Notes under the pieces: model-generated
The model's input: only the letters and a program-made list of their open reading frames with translations
Databases searched by the model: none
What the model was told of the DNA's origin: nothing
Shown here: in pieces, positions 57,860 through 64,000 of the stretch
Layout of the letters: each line of letters begins with the position of its first letter
How positions within the stretch are numbered: the stretch's first letter is position 1
Assembly: GCF_025024155.1 (NCBI RefSeq)
Contig: NW_026251710.1
Coordinates: forward strand, 186,001 to 250,000
Reading direction: 5' to 3'
Length of the DNA stretch: 64,000 nt
From: Gamsiella multidivaricata
Lineage: Eukaryota; Mortierellomycota; Mortierellomycetes; Mortierellales; Mortierellaceae
Program-made: the position numbers and the translations under genes

Positions 57860-58317
57860 CTAGTGAAGCGTCATCGTGTTTAAGCACCCTCGTGTATCCT
57901 TGAATTGGCCAGTGTATGCTCTCATTGCGCGCGCGATACGGAACACCAACTGTAGGCCGACGGCGACGCGTTGAAGGACGCGGATATGGTTTCGAACTCG
58001 CGTCCGGACTCTTGAACTCAAATCGGAAGAGACGGTGAGCCTGGCAATGGCTACTCGAACATGCCGGGGTCATTTTCATCCCTAGCGTCGTTTTCATCGC
58101 CAGATACATAAGTACTGGCCATATAAATCGGCATGCTCGGGGTTAAAACTGACCGACGCGTCCATGGTGCAAAACCAAACGTTGATGAAAGCCCCTTCTT
58201 AATGACATGCATCAATGAAACAGCTTTTGGAGGAGCAAGGGGCCGTATAATACTACGTGGCTGAGCCGATGTTGTTGCTTGATATCTGGCAACTGCGGAG
58301 CGTTCAGGAGAAGACAT
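57860..58317 (-). CDS. Small two-exon protein, unknown
   Basis: Exon 1 58116-58317 and exon 2 57860-58050 are joined over a 65-base intron (GTACTT...GAGTAG, phase 1) to give 130 residues. Without splicing, the frame stops at GMFE. The peptide has a Pro/Ala/Arg-rich start and a second half rich in Arg and Val (RVRTRVRNHIRVLQRVAVGL). Another frame over its end reads LERLLVQLYSHLA and runs into the mariner insertion point, so the original 3' end may have been disturbed. No family recognised; it could be a chance frame. Confidence 0.3.
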
Positions 58318-59789
58318 GATGACAAGTAAAATGATATGGAGACTAAGATGTGGAAGGTTGATGGTGTGAGGAGTGCAAGTGTATAAAAATAAACTGAAGA
58401 GGAGCCAATCTCACTCACTCTCATTCCTCATTTCCTTGATCAGATGAAATGGCGTACTTTATCAGATTCAAAAAAAATTCAGGCACAGTGTCCGTGCATC
58501 AATTACCCCACATTGTCGTTATTGAACTCTAATTCTGGAACTCGTGCCTCGTTCTCCAAGGAGAGGGGAAGCTGCTGCATATTCAGCCGAGTCCACTATA
58601 ATCTACAAGTGAGCTAGGTCTACGTGTACTTTGACCTCTAGAATAGAAATTAAACCCCCATGGATGTAGTGTGTGGACTCATATCTCTTTCTCGTCTCGG
58701 CAGCAACCTTGCTTTTATCTAATTTATTTTATTTATTAACGTAATTCACATGAGCACGAGACGCATGGCCCGCGAAGGCCTTAAAGCCCTAGATGCCTTC
58801 CACGCACGGCAGAGCCACGTCCCCTACCAACTATGTTGGCTTGAGGCGTCTTGGTCTCATTACTGATATCGCATAGTTATCCTAACCTTACTCCTACGTG
58901 ACCTGTTGCGCAATACACGTCCACTTAGTCAAGATCCAATGTTAATAGAGTTGTTTTTAAACGGAATAAACCCTCCATTATGTCCAACTTTCCTCGCCCC
59001 AAGCAATGCTGTAGCACCCTGTAATCCGCGGTCCGTCTACCTTCCTGGATTTCCGCTGCAAGCAACCGTCTGCCTTTCGAATCAGAGAAATCACCAACAC
59101 TACGTCGATGTCCCCGATGACCGTTACTTGCTCTGGCGCGTTTGCTCATGAAGGTGATTCTAACTGACTTTTCTCAGGCGACAGTGTCCTCGCATCGTTT
59201 GTTCCATATCTTGGTTCTGCCAAAATCTTCGATCCTGCTCACGAACTTTGTCACCATGATCGTTGCAAGCCACTTGTGCAACAGCAGCAGAGTCAAGGGG
59301 TCAAGGGCAGTGGTCAAGTAGGAATGCGTAGAAATGAATGCTGTTTAATGATCATAAGCAGGGTCTATATATACATGTCTGTGGCCTATTGTGCAGTGTC
59401 TTAACGGTGTTGTCATGGTGCCGGACTCCATCCTGGTTTTGCATGTCGTAACCGTGCAGCTCGGTAACCGAGTGATGTTTCGTCCAGACCCCAAATTGGG
59501 ACTGTACTGGGAGTGAAGCCACTTCCATTTTTATTCATGAGACTATTAAGCTATCTAATACTCCAAGCCCCAGGTCGGGGCTATAAAAACCCCTACCGGG
59601 AGCATAATAAATAACGACGCTCTTTTGTCTCCTTGACTCATACTGAAATACATAAAACATCATAAGTGGTAATCCTGTTGCAACGTGGTGGTGGTAAATA
59701 GCTGTTTCCAGGTCTCAATGAGTCTCATTGGCACCAATCCTCGGTATAAATCCTTGACCTCCCAATCCGCATCACTCTCCGGTGCCTCT
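58318..59789. other. Repeat-derived spacer
   Basis: About 58900-59150 resembles the RNase H remnant region at 50930-51060 (shared ACCAACACTACGT...GCGTTTGCTCATG-like text). Around 59575-59650, CTATAAAAACCCC, AATAAATAA and a C/T tract occur in the order expected for an LTR promoter/terminator, but no matching second LTR or primer-binding site was identified. No gene assigned. Confidence 0.4.
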
Positions 59790-60584
59790 TCAGCAACGTG
59801 CTATGCCCCTCGTCTTTCCGTCATCCCTGAATCCACTGCAATGACTCTCAGACAGCGTTCGTTCCTGTTGCCGAAAAGGAAGGTGCGCGAGCTTCATCGT
59901 AAACTCGCTATTGAAAGGGCAAGGGTGATCACCCAGGTGGGTGACAGCTCCAGAGTCCTTGCCGATGATCACGTACGTAACTTTTTCCTCTATCATCCTG
60001 GTGACAGCGGTGGAGTTGGCGAATGTGACTCGCGCGGTAGCCATGGAATGGGTTTTGTTGAAGCCCATTTCAACAGAACGGACCACGTCCCATCTGGCCA
60101 TGGCAGCGTAGACCTGATTCTCCTTGGTGTTCCAGGCGATGTTGTTGAGGCGTACAACTTGGCTTTCTTTAGCCTTTTGCCTGGTTGTGGTGTACTCCTG
60201 AAAATGAGTCCTCACTGTGTTGCCGTCGTCGTCCACGTTAGAGAAGCCGTAACGAAGGGCGGTCTCTAGTTGATCGCTCGTGCTGACCTCAAAGACAACG
60301 GTTGGGATAACGGCCATGGGGTCATCGTCCACAAGGTACTCCATGGCACCTTGTCCAATAATCGCTGCCTTTTTACTCAGGATTTTGTTGATATTGACCA
60401 TGAGGTTCGATAGGTGGGGACGCCTGCCTCCACAAATCGCAGAAGCATGAATCATCATCCAGTGCCGGCGACCCCTGGAGACGATGGTGAAATCCTTGGC
60501 GGGAGTCATCTCCTCCAAAGATTGGGTAGACTCAGGTATGCCAGCGGAAGATGCTGGGTATAGACCTCGTGGCGATATAGCCAA
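59790..60584 (-). pseudogene. LINE ORF1-like (RRM-type) fragment
   Basis: A 264-codon frame starting on TTG; the first Met is about 25 codons in. It contains VVRLNNIAWNTKENQVYAAM followed by ARVTFANSTAVTRMIEE, an RRM-like fold with the spacing seen in ORF1 proteins of fungal non-LTR elements. Upstream, HASAICGGRRPHLSNLMVNI reads as a helical region. The frame ends soon after a basic stretch without the zinc knuckles usually present, so it is probably truncated. Related short sequence occurs at 60800-60900 and in the 482-bp units downstream. Confidence 0.45.
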
Positions 60585-62203
60585 GAAAGAAAAAATAAAA
60601 ATAAAAAGGGTTGCAAAAATCTGATAGGGCTCAGATGATGGCGAATGGGAGAGTGAATCTCTAGAAAAAGAGATGTGAATGACCGCCTCAGAAAGCGGAA
60701 TGAGAATAGCACAAAGAGCCAGACTGGTAGCCTCGCGCGAACGAGCAAAATTGGAAAAAGCGCTATAACCGATGTGTGCGGAAGGAAGGTCTAGTCTCAG
60801 GCTTGAGTCAATTTGGCTCTAAATCTTCCAGTGTGGCAGTCGTATCACCTCCAACAACAACACTGTAACCTCCCTAAGCGTTCCAAGATTTTTCTTGTCA
60901 TGGAGCCGCCCAGGGGCTTAAAAACTGAGCTTTTTAGATCATGTGGTATGTAAAAGTTTTAGAAAATATATGTTCTTGTCTGAACCACTTTCTGTTACTG
61001 CGGTGTAGGGGGTCTATTAACGGGTTCTAAAACTTCTACCATTAGTTCTATTTACAACAGGAGTTACCACGCGAATAGGACTTCGGCAAGGGTGTGCTTT
61101 GGTCACTTACTGGTTCGTGGTGCAGGGTCCTCCTTTAGATCGGAATGTAAGAACACAAAGGTAAACTAGACTAGACGTAAATGGAAAGGAATAAATATGG
61201 GGATCTGTTTAGCTAAATGGTGCGAGCTAGGACTATATTCCTTTGGGAATGACTGGGGTAGTTGCAAGGAGTTCGCATATTGTGATGTCCGATGAGGTGA
61301 GGAGTCGTGACAATGAAGTCCACCCCCCTGGAGTCGTTGTATGCCAATAGTCGCTGATCAGGCCTCCGTTGTACCTTTATAATGCCGTTTCACGAGGGTG
61401 GGCCGATGACGGATGCTCAATGAGACGATCGGTGATCGGGGAAGCGCTGCAGGGCAAGTACAATGTCTAAATAAGAGCGATTGACGGTGCAAAGGTGGCG
61501 GATGATCAGGATCGGCATTCCCTGTTGATTGAATCTCGTTGCATGGGTTACTGACGGTGGTAGTCAGTACCTGTCGTTGATGCGGTGTTATCCGGACAAT
61601 CTGGACGAATACAATGTGTGATACAAATGATTTAGGTGGAAAGAAGACTCTGGTTCAGGTACCAGACCGTTTATTCTTTTATTCTGGGTGCGGTGCTCTT
61701 CCCCGTGATCTAATATTAACTTTGCAAGAACAACCAACTGATTCTCATTTACTACACCACATTACGGGGAATCGGAATCGGGGCAAGATAAGGTAGGCTT
61801 GTAAGAGAAGGCAATGAGCGGGCAGGGTAGGCAAGGTAAGTGCAAGGGAGGGTAAGGTAGCTAGATAGATTGATAGGGGGCAAGTGGAATAAACCTCAGT
61901 CAAGTCGTAAAGAGTGCTATATCTTTCTCTGGATGTTCGGAACCACTTTATTTCATGATATCCTTCGCGTTTATATACAGAAGCGGAACCCGGATCGGCG
62001 CCGTGCTGACTAATCCTCAAGTGTAGATATAAATGGAGAGCGTGAATGAGATAGAGATGAAATGGGGAGCGTCCGAGAGCCGGTCGGGTTTGGGCGCAGC
62101 TCAGACAAAAATAGTGCAGTGGTGAAAGGGACAGTCGTGCAGATAAGTTTTTTTTTTTATTATCATTAATCCCCATGAGCACTACAATCGTGCAGATAAG
62201 GAA
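60585..62203. other. Repeat-region spacer
   Basis: 60810-60900 is a diverged partial copy of the unit repeated at 62300-62420 and 62780-62900 (CTAAATCTTC...GTGGCAGTCG...CTCCCTAAGCG). The rest shows GGTAAGGTA/GGGTAGGC simple repeats at 61800-61870 and no coding region. Confidence 0.45.
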
Positions 62204-63169
62204 ATTTGCAATTATAGATTTTTTTTTTTTTTTTTTTTATTCAACATGGCCTCCGAGAGAGAACAATCAGTGCTGGTTTCCTAGTGAATAGTCTCTGAGA
62301 CTTGTGTCTATCTGGCCCTAAATCTTCTAGTGTGGCAGTCGCACCATCTCCAACAACTTTCACTGTAACCTCCCTAAGCGTCCCGAGGTCTTTCTCCTGC
62401 GATCCGCTCGGCTAGCTGGCAGGCTCCTCACCTGCAAATCTGCCAAGACCATCTCTCCAATTGCAACCTGTACATCTGGGAGATGGTCTTGGTTTCTTGA
62501 GAGCACGGAATCCGTTCTACTGGCTTGCGAGCCGAATCCTCTACTATTGTAACATTTCCTCCACCTCCTCGTCCCGTCTTTCCTCCACCTGAGGTCACTG
62601 GATGTGAGCTCAGATTAGCCTATTATAAAGTGGGCCTACTCACTTTTGAACTTATACCTGTAACCCCGGCAGGGGTAGCTAAGACTATTTGCAATTATAA
62701 ATTTTTTTTTTTTTTTTTTTTATTCAACATGGCCTCCGAGAGAGAACAATCAGTGCTGGTTTCCTAGTGAATAGTCTCTGAGACTTGTGTCTATCTGGCC
62801 CTAAATCTTCTAGTGTGGCAGTCGCACCATCTCCAACAACTTCACTGTAACCTCCCTAAGCGTCCCGAGGTCTTTCTCCTGCGATCCGCTCGGCTAGCTG
62901 GCAGGCTCCTCACCTGCTAATCTGCCAAGACCATCTCTCCAATTGTAACCTGTACATCTGGGAGATGGTCTTGGTTTCTTGAGAGCACGGAATCCGTTCT
63001 ACTGGCTTGCGAGCCGAATCCTCTACTATTGTAACATTTCCTCCACCTCCTCGTCCCGTCTTTCCTCCACCTGAGGTCACTGGATGTGAGCTCAGATTAG
63101 CCTATTATAAAGTGGGCCTACTCACTTTTGAACTTATACCTGTAACCCCGGCAGGGGTAGCTAAGACGC
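62204..63169 (-). repeat. Two tandem units of 482/483 bp
   Basis: Unit 1 spans about 62204-62686 and unit 2 about 62687-63169. Each starts on the plus strand with TTTGCAATTATA and a T run, continues with TTCAACATGGCCTCCGAGAG and ends ...GGCAGGGGTAGCTAAGAC. The copies differ by a handful of bases and one indel. On the minus strand the inner part reads TLREVTVKVVGDGATATLED and LFTRKPALIVLSRRPC, so it is coding-derived, probably from a LINE or related element. Each unit has the inverted pair CCAAGACCATCTC/GAGATGGTCTTGG (62446-62495 and 62928-62978). TTTGCAATTATA occurs a third time near 63509. Confidence 0.8.
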
Positions 63170-63303
63170 ATGCTGCCAGTGCAGTGGAATAACTTGTACA
63201 CCCTGGTGTATAGCTGGGAAGTTCTGAACCAGCGCCTCTCGAAGTCCGGAGGCTAGCGCAAGGGCGAAATTTATTCTGAGCATTTTGTCAAGCGTTAAGG
63301 AAG

Positions 63304-63405
63304 GGGAAAGGAAACCCACAACGATTACATGGGGTAGTGCCACTCAATGTGGGGGTCGCCGGGGAAAGGAAACCCACATAACTGAAGTGGGGTAGTACGC
63401 CCGAC
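63304..63405 (+). repeat. Short direct repeat, about 58-bp period
   Basis: GGGGAAAGGAAACCCACA occurs at 63304 and 63362, each followed after about ten bases by TGGGGTAGT. Two copies only. Confidence 0.7.
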
Positions 63406-63446
63406 TCATGCTCCAAATAAATTTCTATGCGTAGCACATATTACTG

Positions 63447-63507
63447 TGCTTTAACCAGGGCTCGAACCTGGTCCCTTCGCGTTACAAGGGAGGTGCCCTG
63501 ACCAGAC
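63447..63507 (-). pseudogene. tRNA-like remnant (SINE-head type)
   Basis: On the minus strand the sequence has a complete T arm (CCAGG TTCGAGC CCTGG, with a box B GGTTCGAGCCC), an anticodon-like region CTCCCTTGTAACG and a shortened D-arm-like TAGTCTGGTCAGGG. The 5' acceptor strand is missing and the anticodon stem does not pair well, so it is not a functional tRNA. It may be the RNA polymerase III promoter head of a SINE or a decayed tRNA gene. Confidence 0.45.
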
Positions 63508-63607
63508 TATTTGCAATTATAAAATATATGCAAATAAGGAATTCGTGCAATTAGAGAGAGAATCTCTATGAGACATATATATGTCTGTAGACCACACCAT
63601 TCCAGAT

Positions 63608-63690
63608 GGTAGGATGGCCGAGTTGGTCTAAGGCGCCGCACTCAAGTTGCGGTCTCGAGAGAGGCGTGGGTTCAAATCCCACTTCTACCA
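63608..63690 (+). tRNA. tRNA-Leu (CAA anticodon)
   Basis: 83 bases folding as a full tRNA: acceptor GGTAGGA/TTCTACC (one G-U pair) with discriminator A, D arm TGGCCGAGTTGGTCTAAGG, anticodon arm CCGCA-CTCAAGT-TGCGG with CAA, a 13-base variable arm as expected for leucine, and T arm GTGGG-TTCAAAT-CCCAC. No intron. TTTT follows directly as a polymerase III terminator. It decodes UUG. Confidence 0.95.
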
Positions 63691-64000
63691 TTTTGCTCAT
63701 CTTGATGGTCTTACTTGACAGCCCATGCGGAAGTCCTTTTCGCTCAGGTTGACTTTGTCTTTAGCACAAACGCACCAAGTATTTTACATGGATTTCCTCC
63801 AGGGGTTGTCAAATAAGACTGACAGGTTGCCAGGTGTATCCCATGATGAAAAGTTATTTACCTCTTCGGGCTGGCTTGATATTTTTTTTTACAATTTTAT
63901 GAGGTGGTTGTAAGAACTATATACACGTAAAAAAAGGGTTCTAAGTTAATGGAAAGAGTCACCATAGCCATGGTACTGGCGTTGACCGGGAGAAGAACTT
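63691..64000. other. Window end, no gene recognised
   Basis: Beyond the tRNA terminator only a short frame without motifs is present, with T and A runs at about 63880 and 63930. Confidence 0.5.

Noticed and set aside
62525..63192. Plus-strand peptides starting MRAESSTIVTF repeated twice
   Set aside because: They begin on non-ATG codons, and the protein-like reading of the repeat unit is on the minus strand.

Overview
The window is nuclear DNA of a filamentous fungus. Most genes are cut by short GT-AG introns, often with a TACTAAC/TACTAAT-like branch point. Products include fungal housekeeping proteins (biotin-protein ligase, eL36, succinate dehydrogenase subunit 4, mitochondrial processing peptidase beta, the sorting nexin Mvp1). 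A Ste50 adaptor carrying SAM, RA and two SH3 domains resembles the basidiomycete Ubc2 layout, and with the intron density and the types of membrane protein it suggests an early-diverging lineage such as Mortierellomycota. That placement is inference, since no marker sequence could be searched.

Layout. 1-23 kb: the end of a protein kinase gene whose last intron holds a roughly 300-bp ATTTT microsatellite, a Ser/Thr-rich surface protein, an MFS monocarboxylate-type transporter, BPL1, three single-pass membrane proteins (two of them related PPxY-motif proteins, the third mucin-like with a remote signal-peptide exon), RPL36 and SDH4. 23-30 kb: a free-standing kexin-type propeptide ending in RDEL, the MPP beta subunit, and a serine carboxypeptidase. 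30-49 kb: five consecutive minus-strand genes (MVP1, an IRC3-like mitochondrial helicase, STE50, a questin-oxidase-like protein and a Gln-rich protein). A 645-bp TIR element carrying exon-like sequence sits between IRC3 and STE50.

From about 49 kb to the end the DNA is repeat-rich and largely degenerate. It holds a LINE RNase H remnant, a SWIM-domain transposase-like remnant, a PD-(D/E)XK-like gene with two in-frame TAG codons, a Tc1/mariner relic with intact TIRs and TA duplications, a LINE ORF1 fragment, two tandem 482/483-bp units, a tRNA-like remnant and an intact tRNA-Leu(CAA).

Several genes converge on mitochondria and the secretory pathway. SDH4 and the MPP beta gene lie within 1.3 kb of each other with the propeptide gene between them. 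IRC3 encodes a likely mitochondrial presequence. The carboxypeptidase and the kexin-propeptide protein belong to families that process secreted or vacuolar proteins. Exon boundaries were derived by hand from splice consensus, reading phase and family alignment from memory. Each listed exon chain keeps phase across all junctions unless stated, but no database search was possible.
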